This document shows positions 10,442 through 18,548 of a DNA stretch of 64,000 nucleotides, piece after piece. Under the pieces are notes generated by a model, which searched no databases, was not told where the DNA came from, and saw only the letters and a list, made by a program, of their open reading frames with translations. The position numbers and the translations under genes are program-made. The stretch spans positions 27,984-91,983 of the forward strand of contig CAMUZR010000010.1 in the NCBI GenBank assembly GCA_947165255.1, read 5' to 3'. The first letter of the stretch is position 1, and every line of letters starts with the position of its first letter. The stretch is from an uncultured Bacteroidales bacterium. GTDB taxonomy: Bacteria > Bacteroidota > Bacteroidia > Bacteroidales > P3.

Positions 10442-10482
10442 CAAAACAAAAGCGGGACCACTGTGGCCCCGCTTTTGTTTTG
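10442..10482. terminator. Bidirectional terminator between convergent genes
   Basis: A perfect 15-bp stem (CAAAACAAAAGCGGG and its complement) encloses a GC-rich loop. It has A runs on one side and T runs on the other, so it can end transcription of both the plus-strand adhesin gene and the minus-strand exporter gene. Confidence 0.85.
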
Positions 10483-10530
10483 CTTCATCTGCTCATCTGA
10501 TTCCGGCACGGCTCTGGGTTCCGGAGGACG

Positions 10531-13500
10531 TCATTTTTTCCGTCGGGTGAGCCTGTCGCATGCCGCCAGCATTCCGGGCAGCACCAACAGCACCAGCAGC
10601 ACCGTGGCCAGCGCCCCTATCGAAATGGCCCGCACTATCGAAGCAATGGTGGGGTCCGTTACCAGCACCGCCATCGCTCCAGGCACCAATATCAGTATCA
10701 GTCCCGAAGTCAGGATGGTGTTTATAGACCTCCTGTAGGCTTCCTGCAGCGATGCGCCTATATCCAGGGTTCTCCTCTTCTCGCGGTAGTAGTTGGCAAA
10801 GAGGATGCCGTAGTCGATGGCCGCACCCATCAGTATGCTCTGCACTATCAGATAGGCCAGATAAAGCAACGACCCGCCCCCGATGGCGCTCACCGACACA
10901 TTCACGAACACTCCGGTCATCACCGTCGCCACCAGTAGCAGGGCCACCAGCACCGACCGGAAGGCGAGCAGCACGATAAGCAGTATGGCCGCTACGGTGA
11001 GCAGGGTTACCACGGTCATCTCGTGTTGGAATCCGGCCTTCATCTCCGCCAGCATCACCGATTCGCCCACCGAGTAGTAGCCGTGGGGCAGGGCGCTGTC
11101 GCACAGCTGGGTGTATTTTTCTAAGAAAGCATACGTCTCGTCCGACTCGCTGGGCAGTCCCGTAATCAGCAGGGCCAGTGAATGCCGGTCGGAGCGGAGC
11201 CGGCCTAAGCCTTCGTTCAGGAGGTTCCGTATCTTGGCAAACCCCTCCTTCATCTCCGGCGTGACGAATTGGGCAAAGCGCGGGTCGTTCACCACCGAGT
11301 CGCCCAGGAAGGACACCATGCCGCCCAGCGTAAGGGTCCACCCCTCGTCGTAGCGCTTGCTTCCGCCATAGTAGAGATACAGCAGCTCCATCATCTCTCT
11401 GCCCACCGGCTCGCCCATGGCGCTGAAGTTTTGTGCCATCTCTGCCGCCGTATAGCGGTGGTTGCCGTACATCATCTCGTCCAGGAGGGTCAGCGGGTCT
11501 TGCAGCGGCTCCTCTTCCGGGGGTACGGTGCTGTCAGCCTGTGGTGTGGGGACAGCTGCGGTGGTGTGGGGCAGGGCGGTCGAGTCGGGCGTGGCGCTGG
11601 TGGCAGCCGTCTCGTCTTCTGCAGGTTGGGCCGTGGGCAACTCCTTCGCCGCGAAGGCCGAGTCCATAGTGGCCTGCAAGGCAAGGAGCTGCTGGCGTTG
11701 GTCCTCTTTAATCATGGCGGCCAGTGCCTTCCGTCTCAGTATGTCCTCGGTGAGGAAATGGACGAATGCGATAGGGGTAAGCTTTGCGCCGTTTTTCTTA
11801 GCCAGCCGGTAGACCATTTTGGCCTGTCCCGCATCCATGGCAAGGAAGTCGGCCATCTCGTCGTAGCTCAGTTGCTTCAAAAGCAGGGTGGTGTCGCTAT
11901 AGGGTGAGCGAACCGACACAGGCGTTCCGGCGCCAATTGCCTCGGCTGCGGGCGGGGCTTCCGATTCTTCGGCCTTGGGCATCGGAACCTCTTCCACGCT
12001 TATGTCCAACCCCTCGGCCAGTGCCTCCACCTCCCGCTCGGTGCTGTCGACAATAAGCTTTTCCTCCACCTGACCGTTCAGTTGGCGAAAATCGTCCAGC
12101 AAGGCCATCTTCTCTTTCATGTCGGCACTCATCTGGCTGGCTATGATTGAGCTAGGATCGTTAGCCTGCGCCAATATGAAGTCGGCCAATTGGGGGAATC
12201 CCAGCCGCCGCACCTGTTGCCCGTGGGCGGCATAGTATACCAGCCGCAGCACGTCTTCTGAGAGCATATCGGTCGAAACCCCTTCCATCATGCCGCCGGT
12301 CCCTTCCATCATCTGGGTCATGCTCTGTATGGCCGCCACCATCTGGGGCGCGGTGTACTCCCGCTGCATTAGCGAAGGGTAGGAGAGTCCCATTTCCACT
12401 CCGGGACACTGCAGCAGCGTGTCCAGCAGCCCGGCTACCCGTGTCTCGTCGGCGTTGTCGTAAATGAGCAGCACGGGGTTCTTCTTGGGAAAGAATTGGT
12501 TGATTTTCGACGCTTGGGCGTACTGAAAGGAGATGGGCGTTTGATTGTGCAGGATATAGGAGCCCACCAGCAGCACCACGAACAATGCCGTGAGGGGTAT
12601 GCGGTATTTCTGGCTGAAGCGGGCGAGCCTGTCGGTGGGAAATCGGGGAACTCTTTTTTGCGAACGCTCTATCCCCTTCTCAAACAGCAGTATGAGTGTG
12701 GGCAGGACGGTGAAGTTGCACACCAGGCTGCAAAGTACGCCCTTGCTGAGCACGATGCCCAGGTCGGCACCAATTTTCAGCTTCATAAACACCAGCATCA
12801 TCAGCCCCACAATGGTGGTGAGGGCACTGCTGAGGATGGAGCCTGCGGCATGCCGCACGGCGTTCTGCATGGCCAGCAGGCTGTCGTCGGTCTGCTGGCG
12901 CTCCTGCCGGAACCGGTTGATAAGGATGATGCTGTAATCCATCGAGAGCACCAGCTGCAGGATGGCCACGATGGAGTTGGTGGTCACCGACACGCTGGGC
13001 AGCAGGGCGTTGGTGCCGATATTGAGCAGCACGGCTATGCCGGTCGAAGCCAGAAACAGTACCGGCTCCAGCCACGAGGCGCACATGGCAAAAAGAATGA
13101 CCAGCAGAAGCACCAGGGCGCCCAGCAGCATCTTGGGCTCGGCCGTGGTGCCGTCCTGCGCGGTCTCCACAGCGGCTATCTTCGGGTGGTGGCGGCCTAT
13201 CTCGCGCCCCAACGCCACTTGGTCCACGCTCTTGGCCACCCCCAATTCGTAAAGGGTGTGGATGCCGTTTTCCTGCACCGTCACATTGTCCACTTCGGGC
13301 AGCTGGTGCAGCTGGTAGCGGAGGTCCACCTTCTCTTCGGCTGTCAGGCTGTCGGCCATCACCCGCACATCGCCTCCCGCCATGTCGGCGCTGAGGTCGA
13401 ACTCGCTCCCCAAGAGGTCCAACCCCGCCTTCATGGGCGAGTCGTCGGGCAGATATTTCGTCAGGTCGGTGTTGATGTTCACGTGGAACATCAGCACCCC

Positions 13501-13569
13501 GCACACGGCCGCCAGGACCAGGGTGAGCCCCAACAGCAGGTAGCGGTAGCGGACAAGTATCTTACTCAT
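10531..13569 (-). CDS. MMPL/RND-family membrane exporter
   Basis: This is a 1012-residue inner-membrane transporter of the MMPL/RND superfamily, which exports lipids or other hydrophobic molecules using proton motive force. It has two halves, each with one TM helix, a large periplasmic loop and then a five-helix bundle. The first bundle (about 160-380) contains LVLSMDYSIILINRFR and the second (about 830-1000) contains SILMGAAIDYGILFANYYRE, the conserved acidic TM4 motifs. The second periplasmic loop carries a Pro/Thr/Glu-rich low-complexity insert (about 680-720). The ORF track starts at 13614; ATG at 13569 is better because MSKILVRYRYLLLG opens straight into the first TM helix. It overlaps the stop of the lipoprotein gene upstream (ATGAGTAA), which suggests translational coupling. 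The substrate is unknown. Confidence 0.88.
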   Translation of the reverse strand: MSKILVRYRYLLLGLTLVLAAVCGVLMFHVNINTDLTKYLPDDSPMKAGLDLLGSEFDLSADMAGGDVRVMADSLTAEEKVDLRYQLHQLPEVDNVTVQENGIHTLYELGVAKSVDQVALGREIGRHHPKIAAVETAQDGTTAEPKMLLGALVLLLVILFAMCASWLEPVLFLASTGIAVLLNIGTNALLPSVSVTTNSIVAILQLVLSMDYSIILINRFRQERQQTDDSLLAMQNAVRHAAGSILSSALTTIVGLMMLVFMKLKIGADLGIVLSKGVLCSLVCNFTVLPTLILLFEKGIERSQKRVPRFPTDRLARFSQKYRIPLTALFVVLLVGSYILHNQTPISFQYAQASKINQFFPKKNPVLLIYDNADETRVAGLLDTLLQCPGVEMGLSYPSLMQREYTAPQMVAAIQSMTQMMEGTGGMMEGVSTDMLSEDVLRLVYYAAHGQQVRRLGFPQLADFILAQANDPSSIIASQMSADMKEKMALLDDFRQLNGQVEEKLIVDSTEREVEALAEGLDISVEEVPMPKAEESEAPPAAEAIGAGTPVSVRSPYSDTTLLLKQLSYDEMADFLAMDAGQAKMVYRLAKKNGAKLTPIAFVHFLTEDILRRKALAAMIKEDQRQQLLALQATMDSAFAAKELPTAQPAEDETAATSATPDSTALPHTTAAVPTPQADSTVPPEEEPLQDPLTLLDEMMYGNHRYTAAEMAQNFSAMGEPVGREMMELLYLYYGGSKRYDEGWTLTLGGMVSFLGDSVVNDPRFAQFVTPEMKEGFAKIRNLLNEGLGRLRSDRHSLALLITGLPSESDETYAFLEKYTQLCDSALPHGYYSVGESVMLAEMKAGFQHEMTVVTLLTVAAILLIVLLAFRSVLVALLLVATVMTGVFVNVSVSAIGGGSLLYLAYLIVQSILMGAAIDYGILFANYYREKRRTLDIGASLQEAYRRSINTILTSGLILILVPGAMAVLVTDPTIASIVRAISIGALATVLLVLLVLPGMLAACDRLTRRKK

Positions 13570-13945
13570 ACACTTTGCTCCAAACCTCCTCGACGTAAGA
13601 ACCGTTAAAATCAATGAACACTTTCACTTCCACCTGGTAGCCCAGTTCGGGGTCTAGCTTTTCGGTAATCGTGTTGTCGGCCAGTTGGGCCAGCCGGCGG
13701 GTGAGGGAACGCACGTCGCCGGGGGTAGTGTGCTCCACCCGCACGGTGTTGTCGTTCACCTTATGCCAAAAGCCGAAGAAGGAGTGTTGGAATGCCCGCT
13801 CGATGGCTTCGGGCGTGGTGTGCTTGGGCTGTTGATAGAGCTGCCAGTAGACCGTGCAGGTGATGGTGTCGTCTTTCTTCTGGCACGAAGTGGTCAGTGT
13901 CAACGCCAGTAGCCCAACCAGTAGGAACAGGAATCTTTGTTTCAT
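13562..13945 (-). CDS. Small lipoprotein coupled to the MMPL exporter
   Basis: The product is 127 residues with a lipoprotein signal peptide (MKQRFLFLLVGLLALTLTTSC) and lipidation Cys at about residue 21. The track's start at 14023 adds 26 residues without signal character, so ATG at 13945 is preferred. The mature part is small and mixed alpha/beta with no family I recognise. The stop overlaps the start of the MMPL exporter by 8 bases, so the two are almost certainly made together. By analogy with other exporter-lipoprotein pairs it may be a periplasmic partner or substrate carrier, but that rests on position only. Confidence 0.75.
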   Translation of the reverse strand: MKQRFLFLLVGLLALTLTTSCQKKDDTITCTVYWQLYQQPKHTTPEAIERAFQHSFFGFWHKVNDNTVRVEHTTPGDVRSLTRRLAQLADNTITEKLDPELGYQVEVKVFIDFNGSYVEEVWSKVYE

Positions 13946-14317
13946 ATTGCCGCTTTTTGCTCCCAGCGGGGCGGAACCCCATGGCTGGGATAAAGTTTCT
14001 TTTTCAATCAATTGATTGTGCAAAAATACGCATTATTTCTGGATTGGCAAAAATATTTTTTCTCCGGTCCTGGCCGCCGGTTTGCCATGGCAGGGGTGTG
14101 GGTGGCTTCGCTTCATCGTGGTTCGATGTTCTATAGTTCGTCTATCGTTCTTTGGCAGAGAGCATCAAAGAACAATATGCCTTCCCTTGAGAATGGGTAG
14201 GGGAGAGGGCGCACCCTGAGGGGGACGAGCCACCATTTTTGAGGCATTGGACGCCACGGCCGTACCCTGCCGCGGAGAGACCCGGAGGAGCGGCGAAATG
14301 GGTTTTTGTAAAAAAAA
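13946..14317. other. Intergenic stretch with a partial dispersed repeat, no gene seen
   Basis: I find no convincing gene here; the ORF track entries are short and compositionally odd. The stretch contains AGTTCGTCTATCGTT (about 14136-14150) followed by an inverted repeat GTTCTTTG/CAAAGAAC (14147-14173). Most of this pattern recurs in opposite orientation near 58.1 kb. A GC-rich patch lies at about 14200-14300. Confidence 0.5.
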
Positions 14318-14349
14318 TTTGCGTATGTCAGATTATTGTTGTAATTTTG
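14318..14349 (+). promoter_or_regulatory. Strong consensus promoter of the 44-codon gene
   Basis: TTTG (14318-14321), a 20-base spacer and TAATTTTG (14342-14349) form a near-ideal Bacteroidota promoter. It would give a leader of roughly 70 bases before the ATG at 14426. Confidence 0.75.
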
Positions 14350-14425
14350 CAAGACGTTTTCGATAGGGTAAATATTGCATTACGTGCAATGAATCAAGAA
14401 GTTAAACGATAAAAATAATTGTGTC

Positions 14426-14560
14426 ATGGGTATCAATGCAAACAAAAAAATGAAGAGAAGAAAGGTTAGAATCAACGGAAATAAGAACTCCACCAACAAC
14501 TGGGGTATCAACGCCGCTGGTTGGAATGCCGTTCACAAGGCCGTTATCAACGCCGAGTAA
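14426..14560 (+). CDS. 44-residue basic small protein, unrecognised
   Basis: This gene is too short for the ORF track. ATG at 14426 opens a 44-codon frame that ends in TAA, set between a consensus promoter and a hairpin terminator 26 bases after the stop, so it is a self-contained transcription unit. The protein has no signal peptide or TM helix. Residues 7-15 are very basic (KKMKRRKVR). A three-residue pattern, Ile-Asn-Ala/Gly, appears four times at residues 3, 16, 28 and 41, so at spacings of 13, 12 and 13. The C-terminal third carries two Trp residues in Gly-Trp-type contexts. I do not recognise the family. Nucleic-acid or ribosome binding, a peptide precursor, or a dual-function RNA are all possible; none is shown. 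Confidence 0.6.
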   Translation: MGINANKKMKRRKVRINGNKNSTNNWGINAAGWNAVHKAVINAE

Positions 14561-14585
14561 TTAGGTCTTCTCATCGGAAAGAGAT

Positions 14586-14613
14586 AAGGCTGCACTTCAG
14601 GTGCGGCCTTTTT
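14586..14613 (+). terminator. Terminator of the 44-codon gene
   Basis: A 10-bp stem (AAGGCTGCAC with GTGCGGCCTT, one T-G wobble) with a 5-base loop is followed by a T run. Confidence 0.8.
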
Positions 14614-14710
14614 CTGTTGTATGCCCCGTTTGCCAAAAAATGGCTTTGGCGGGGCAATAAAGTGGCGGCACAGCCGTTATTAGTGATTATTCATTAAAAA
14701 ATTGATTGTT

Positions 14711-15313
14711 ATGAAAAAGAAAACTTGGTTACCAATTTTGATTATCGTTGCCCTTGTGGTGATTGCACTGCTGTGGGGCATTGGTGTGCGCAACAAGCTG
14801 GTTCAGAGCGAGGAGAACGTCACTCAGGCTTGGGCTCAGGTGGAGAATGTCTACAAACGCCGTGCCGACCTCATTCCGCAGCTGGTGGCTACGGTTCAGG
14901 GAGCTGCCAATTATGAGAAAAGCACTATGACCGAAGTGGTGGAGGCCCGCGCGAAGGCTGGCTCGGTGCAGATTGACGCGAATAATCTTACGGAGGCCAA
15001 TGTGGCGGAGTTCCAGCGGGCTCAGGACCAGCTGTCCAGCGCGCTTACCCGCTCGATGAATATTGTGGTGGAGCGCTATCCGGAACTGACTGCCACCCAG
15101 GGTTTCCGCGACCTGCAGACCCAGCTTGAAGGGACCGAGAACCGCATCACTACCGAACGCGGCCGTTTCAACGAGACGGTGAATGTGTATAACAAGCAGC
15201 TCCGCGTCTTCCCCAACAATGTGGTGGCCGGCATGTGCGGTTTTGAAAAGAAGGGCTACTTTACTGCCCCCGAGGGAAGCGACGAGCCGGTTGAGGTGAA
15301 GTTTGATTTCTGA
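14711..15313 (+). CDS. lemA: LemA family membrane protein
   Basis: The product is 200 residues: a short cytoplasmic start, one N-terminal TM helix (about 6-25, ILIIVALVVIALLWGI) and a long helical domain with the LemA hallmarks SEENVTQAWAQVENVYKRR, DLIPQLVATV and RFNETVNVYN. The ORF track begins at a TTG; ATG at 14711 (MKKKTW) gives the cleaner start. LemA proteins are often encoded next to TPM-domain proteins, and that holds here with a 26-base gap. Their joint role is poorly defined; they have been linked to envelope and protein quality control. The family call is secure. Confidence 0.92.
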   Translation: MKKKTWLPILIIVALVVIALLWGIGVRNKLVQSEENVTQAWAQVENVYKRRADLIPQLVATVQGAANYEKSTMTEVVEARAKAGSVQIDANNLTEANVAEFQRAQDQLSSALTRSMNIVVERYPELTATQGFRDLQTQLEGTENRITTERGRFNETVNVYNKQLRVFPNNVVAGMCGFEKKGYFTAPEGSDEPVEVKFDF

Positions 15314-15339
15314 TTATTGCCGCAAGAACAGTATAATCA

Positions 15340-16164
15340 ATGTCTTATTGTATGTCATTGAGTAGGCGGTGCCTGCGTCGCATCGCGGTGGTGGCTCTCC
15401 TGCTGGTTTGGGCTGTGGGGGCTGTGGCCCAGGAGCCTTGGTGCCCCGAGCCGACCAACCGGCTGGTGAACGACTACGGCAACGTGCTCTCGCCGGAACA
15501 GCGCGAGACGCTGGAGCAGCGTTTGGTGGCCTTCGACGACAGCACGTCCAATCAGATTCTCGTGGTCATTACCCCCGACTTGCACGACTGCGAGATTATG
15601 GACCTGGGCACCCGTATCGGCACTACCTGGGGCGTGGGCCGCAAGGATTTGAAGAACGGCGTGGTCATTCTCATCAAGTCGAAAGTGGATGAGGACGATT
15701 ATGGCGATGTGGCCATCCTGCCGGGTTATGGCCTGGAGGGTGCGCTGCCCGACATTTTTTGCAAGCACATTATTGATGACGAGATGATCGACCCCCTCAG
15801 CCAGGGCGACTATTACGGGGCTTTGGTGGCGGCGTTGGAGGTGATTGAGCCTGTTTGCACAGGCGAGTACAGCTATGAACGTTACCGCCAGGAGAACCGC
15901 CGTGTTCTCTTTGGCTTTGTGGGTGCGCTGATTTTGTTTGTGGTGATATGTATTTTGCTCGACCGATACAGCCGAAAGCACCACCCCAAGGGGGGCGGCA
16001 ATTTCATGGGCGGCTCCGGCACCGGCGGCTTTGGCGGTTTCGGCTTAGGCAGCGGACTGGGGCACGGCTCGGGCGGCTTTGGCGGCTTCGGCAGTTCGGG
16101 TGGCGGCTTCGGCGGCTTTGGCGGCGGCTCCTTCGGCGGAGGCGGCGCCCATGGCCGGTTCTGA
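15340..16164 (+). CDS. TPM-domain protein (YgcG family) with Gly-rich tail
   Basis: The product is 274 residues. A signal peptide (about 1-30, ending AVAQ) is followed by a TPM domain (about 35-175) with VNDYGNVLSPEQRETLE, the NQILVVITPDL strand and GYGLEGALPD. A TM helix lies at about 188-207, and the tail is almost entirely Gly/Phe/Ser (FGGFGSGG-like). This is the usual layout of YgcG proteins: the TPM domain faces the periplasm and the Gly-rich tail the cytoplasm. A second in-frame ATG at 15352 is possible. It forms a two-gene operon with lemA that ends in a strong terminator. TPM domains have been described as phosphatase-like in plants; activity here is untested. Confidence 0.9.
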   Translation: MSYCMSLSRRCLRRIAVVALLLVWAVGAVAQEPWCPEPTNRLVNDYGNVLSPEQRETLEQRLVAFDDSTSNQILVVITPDLHDCEIMDLGTRIGTTWGVGRKDLKNGVVILIKSKVDEDDYGDVAILPGYGLEGALPDIFCKHIIDDEMIDPLSQGDYYGALVAALEVIEPVCTGEYSYERYRQENRRVLFGFVGALILFVVICILLDRYSRKHHPKGGGNFMGGSGTGGFGGFGLGSGLGHGSGGFGGFGSSGGGFGGFGGGSFGGGGAHGRF

Positions 16165-16208
16165 CTCAGGGCTTTCCAGAGGCCGTTTCATCACAATTGG
16201 ATAATAAA

Positions 16209-16249
16209 GAGGGGCATCCGAAAACTAACCGGATGCCCCTCTGTTTTTT
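16209..16249 (+). terminator. Terminator of the lemA-TPM operon
   Basis: A perfect 12-bp stem (GAGGGGCATCCG and its complement) with a 9-base loop is followed by TGTTTTTTC. It also lies just past the end of the convergent DUF4301 gene and may serve both. Confidence 0.88.
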
Positions 16250-16284
16250 CGTGATGATGAATAGGATGTGCTCCCGTGTACCGG

Positions 16285-17832
16285 TTATCCTTCGCGGTGC
16301 TCTTTGCGGAGCAGGTCGTTGACGGTCTTGACGGGGTTGAAGGTGGCCAAGGGCACTTCGACGAAGATGGTGTTCCAGTAGGCCATGGCTCCGTTCCACA
16401 GGCCGGGAAGTTCCTGCGACTTGAGGGTGACGGCGCCTTTGGTCTTTTTGCTGATGAAGCCAGTGTCGGGGTCGACATATTTGCGGAGGTCGAAGTAACG
16501 GCCGTGGTAGTTCTTGGTGGCGCAGACGAGGTCGACGGGGTTGAAGTGGGTGGCGTTGTTGAGGATGGCTTCCTGCTGCGGGTCTTTGCGGTTGATTTGC
16601 GCGGTCTCGACAATCTGTAGGCTTTTGATTCCATGAGTGTTGAGGGTGATGAAGGGGCCGCCGCCGGGCTCGCCTTGGTTCTTGACCATGCCGCAGATGC
16701 GCATGGGGCGGTTGAGGAGTTGGTGCAGCTGCTGGGTCTTCTGCGCTGGGGTGGCCTGGGCGTAGTCGTCGGGAAGGACGATGCGGAGGCTTTGCTGGGC
16801 GAATTTCTCTATGGCACGGAGTTGGGCTGCGGAAACGCCTTCGTCGAGCAGGCGGAGGTATTTGAATGTTTGCTCCTGCAGGTGGAGGAGGAGGCCGGCC
16901 AGCACTTTCTTGTAAATGATGGTGGTGTGTTTCATCCAGTCGGGCACCACGTTGTCGATGTTTTTGATGAAGATGATGTCGGCGCGTTGTTCGTTGAGGT
17001 TCTCGATGAGGGCTCCGTGGCCACCGGGGCGGAAGATGAGGCGTCCTTCGTCGTCGCGAACGGGTTCGTTCTGCTCGTTGACGGCGATGATGTCGGTATA
17101 GTGTTTCTGCTCGGAGAAGGTGATGTCGAGTTTGACGCCAAAGGAATGCTCGTAGAACAGCTTGACCTCGGTCACTTTCTTGCGGAAGAGGGCGCGGTGC
17201 TCAGGCGAGACGGTGAAATGGATGTGGACGGTGTCGTCGCTTTGGCGGGCGTATTCGGCTCCCTCGACAATGTGCTCTTCGAGCGGGGTGCGCTGGGTGT
17301 GGCCGTAGCGGTGGAATTTGAGCAGGCCTTTGGGAAGGCTGCCGTAGCCCATGTATTGCTCCTTGAGTAGGAAGTTGATGACGGTGGCGAAGTCGCCACG
17401 GTTCATGTAGTCGCTAAAGTCGGCATGGGATTTGGCCATGCAGGCGACGAGGTCGTCAAAGAAGGCGAAGGTGCGTATCTGCTCGAGGAATTCTTTGACG
17501 GTGGGGAATTCTTTGGGAATGGTGTAGTCGATGCCGAAGTAGGATGCGGTGAAGGCGTAGAGGTCTTTGAACATGCGGGTGGCTGCGCCGGAGGCGGGGA
17601 CGAACTTGAGGATGCGTTTGCCCTTGAGGTTCTTCTGGTAGAAGGTGGCGTATTTGTTGATGTCGGCATCGTCGAGCCGCAATATGCCGCCGTTGTCGAC
17701 GGTGGCGGCATCGATAAGGACCGTCTTGGGAAATCCCCGACGGAAGTTGGCTAACTGTCGTTCTACGTCGTCAGGGGTGAGCCCCAGCGACTGCATCTGG
17801 GCGAGGTCGGAATCACTGAATTTTGTTGTCAT
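16285..17832 (-). CDS. DUF4301 family protein
   Basis: This 515-residue cytoplasmic protein belongs to the Bacteroidota family DUF4301. Near the N-terminus are FVPASGAATRMFKDL and KEFPTVKEFLEQ; the middle has RPGGHGALIENLN and the C-terminal part FKKTKGAVTLKSQELPGLWNG-like text. The GAATRM and GGHGAL blocks recall nucleotide-sugar or phosphate-binding turns, but the function is unknown to me. The track starts at 17868; ATG at 17832 (MTTKFSDSDL) is preferred because the extra 12 residues have no family character. The start is only about 30 bases past a large hairpin (17862-17913), which may act as terminator or attenuator for transcription from the lipoprotein gene upstream. Confidence 0.88.
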   Translation of the reverse strand: MTTKFSDSDLAQMQSLGLTPDDVERQLANFRRGFPKTVLIDAATVDNGGILRLDDADINKYATFYQKNLKGKRILKFVPASGAATRMFKDLYAFTASYFGIDYTIPKEFPTVKEFLEQIRTFAFFDDLVACMAKSHADFSDYMNRGDFATVINFLLKEQYMGYGSLPKGLLKFHRYGHTQRTPLEEHIVEGAEYARQSDDTVHIHFTVSPEHRALFRKKVTEVKLFYEHSFGVKLDITFSEQKHYTDIIAVNEQNEPVRDDEGRLIFRPGGHGALIENLNEQRADIIFIKNIDNVVPDWMKHTTIIYKKVLAGLLLHLQEQTFKYLRLLDEGVSAAQLRAIEKFAQQSLRIVLPDDYAQATPAQKTQQLHQLLNRPMRICGMVKNQGEPGGGPFITLNTHGIKSLQIVETAQINRKDPQQEAILNNATHFNPVDLVCATKNYHGRYFDLRKYVDPDTGFISKKTKGAVTLKSQELPGLWNGAMAYWNTIFVEVPLATFNPVKTVNDLLRKEHREG

Positions 17833-17854
17833 AGCGCTGGATTGGATTTTGTGA

Positions 17855-17913
17855 AAAGAAAAACTCAAGTTTACCGTAGTGCATCACTGGATGACCTGGG
17901 ATAAACTTGAGTT
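17855..17913 (-). terminator. Hairpin in the leader before DUF4301
   Basis: AACTCAAGTTTA (17862-17873) and its exact complement (17902-17913) can form a 12-bp stem with a 28-base loop. On the minus strand it is followed by TTTTTCTTTTC. It sits between the lipoprotein gene (stop at 18021) and the DUF4301 start, so it is either the lipoprotein terminator or an attenuator. A second, weaker inverted repeat (GAGATTTCC/GGAAATTTC) lies farther upstream at about 17953-17996. Confidence 0.6.
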
Positions 17914-18020
17914 GTTGTACTTAAACATTTTGAACGGGCTACCGTTGTTTTAGAGATTTCCGTGGACGGGGGACGCCCTGTTGTGGAAATTTCCGAGTTC
18001 CGGGTTTTCGGTTCGATGCG

Positions 18021-18470
18021 TTACTTGGTGATGTCTTGGAAATCGGCACGGCCAAGGGTTCTATCGCCGATAATCTTCACGGTGGTGGTGACGGTTTCGC
18101 TTTCTTTTAATCGGACGGATTTCTCGCCCTCACGATAGTAGGAACGGTTGTTGAGGGTGTCGGGTTCGTTGACACGGGCAACAATGGTGAATATGGCAGG
18201 GGCGGCGAAACGGGTTTTGTACACGCCGGAGGCATCGCACTGGCCTGTGTCGGCAATAGTGCCTGTGATGGGGTTGGAGGGGTCGGAGTCGTTTTCTTTT
18301 ACATATTGAATCTTGACCCAGGCACCTGGTGCGGGCAGGTTGTTGTTCTTAGAATCGATGACGGTGACGTCGATATAGCACCATGTGTCCTTGTCGCAGG
18401 AGGTGAAAAGGAGTGCGGATAATACGCTGATTAACAGGGCACCGACTAGAAACAGACTTTTTTTCTTCAT
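18021..18470 (-). CDS. Lipoprotein with an Ig-like/CarboxypepD_reg-like domain
   Basis: The product is 149 residues. A lipoprotein signal peptide (MKKKSLFLVGALLISVLSALLFTSC) puts the lipidated Cys at residue 25. The mature part looks like a single beta-sandwich: YIDVTVIDSKNNNLPAPGAWVKIQ resembles the start of carboxypeptidase-regulatory-like domains, and ASGVYKTRFAAPAIFTIVARV follows the same pattern. No catalytic residues are evident. It is divergent from the peptidylprolyl isomerase gene. The localisation call is firm; the biological role is unknown. Confidence 0.75.
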   Translation of the reverse strand: MKKKSLFLVGALLISVLSALLFTSCDKDTWCYIDVTVIDSKNNNLPAPGAWVKIQYVKENDSDPSNPITGTIADTGQCDASGVYKTRFAAPAIFTIVARVNEPDTLNNRSYYREGEKSVRLKESETVTTTVKIIGDRTLGRADFQDITK

Positions 18471-18485
18471 AAAAAATCGTTTATT

Positions 18486-18519
18486 TTTGTGGTTAAATGA
18501 ATTTTTTTGACTAATTTTG
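18486..18519 (+). promoter_or_regulatory. Promoter of the peptidylprolyl isomerase gene
   Basis: TTTG (18486-18489) and TAATTTTG (18512-18519) are 22 bases apart, 29 bases before ATG 18549. It supports the internal ATG rather than the track's start at 18507, which lies inside the promoter. Confidence 0.65.
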
Positions 18520-18548
18520 CAACTGCAAAGATAATAAAAAAACGCGGT

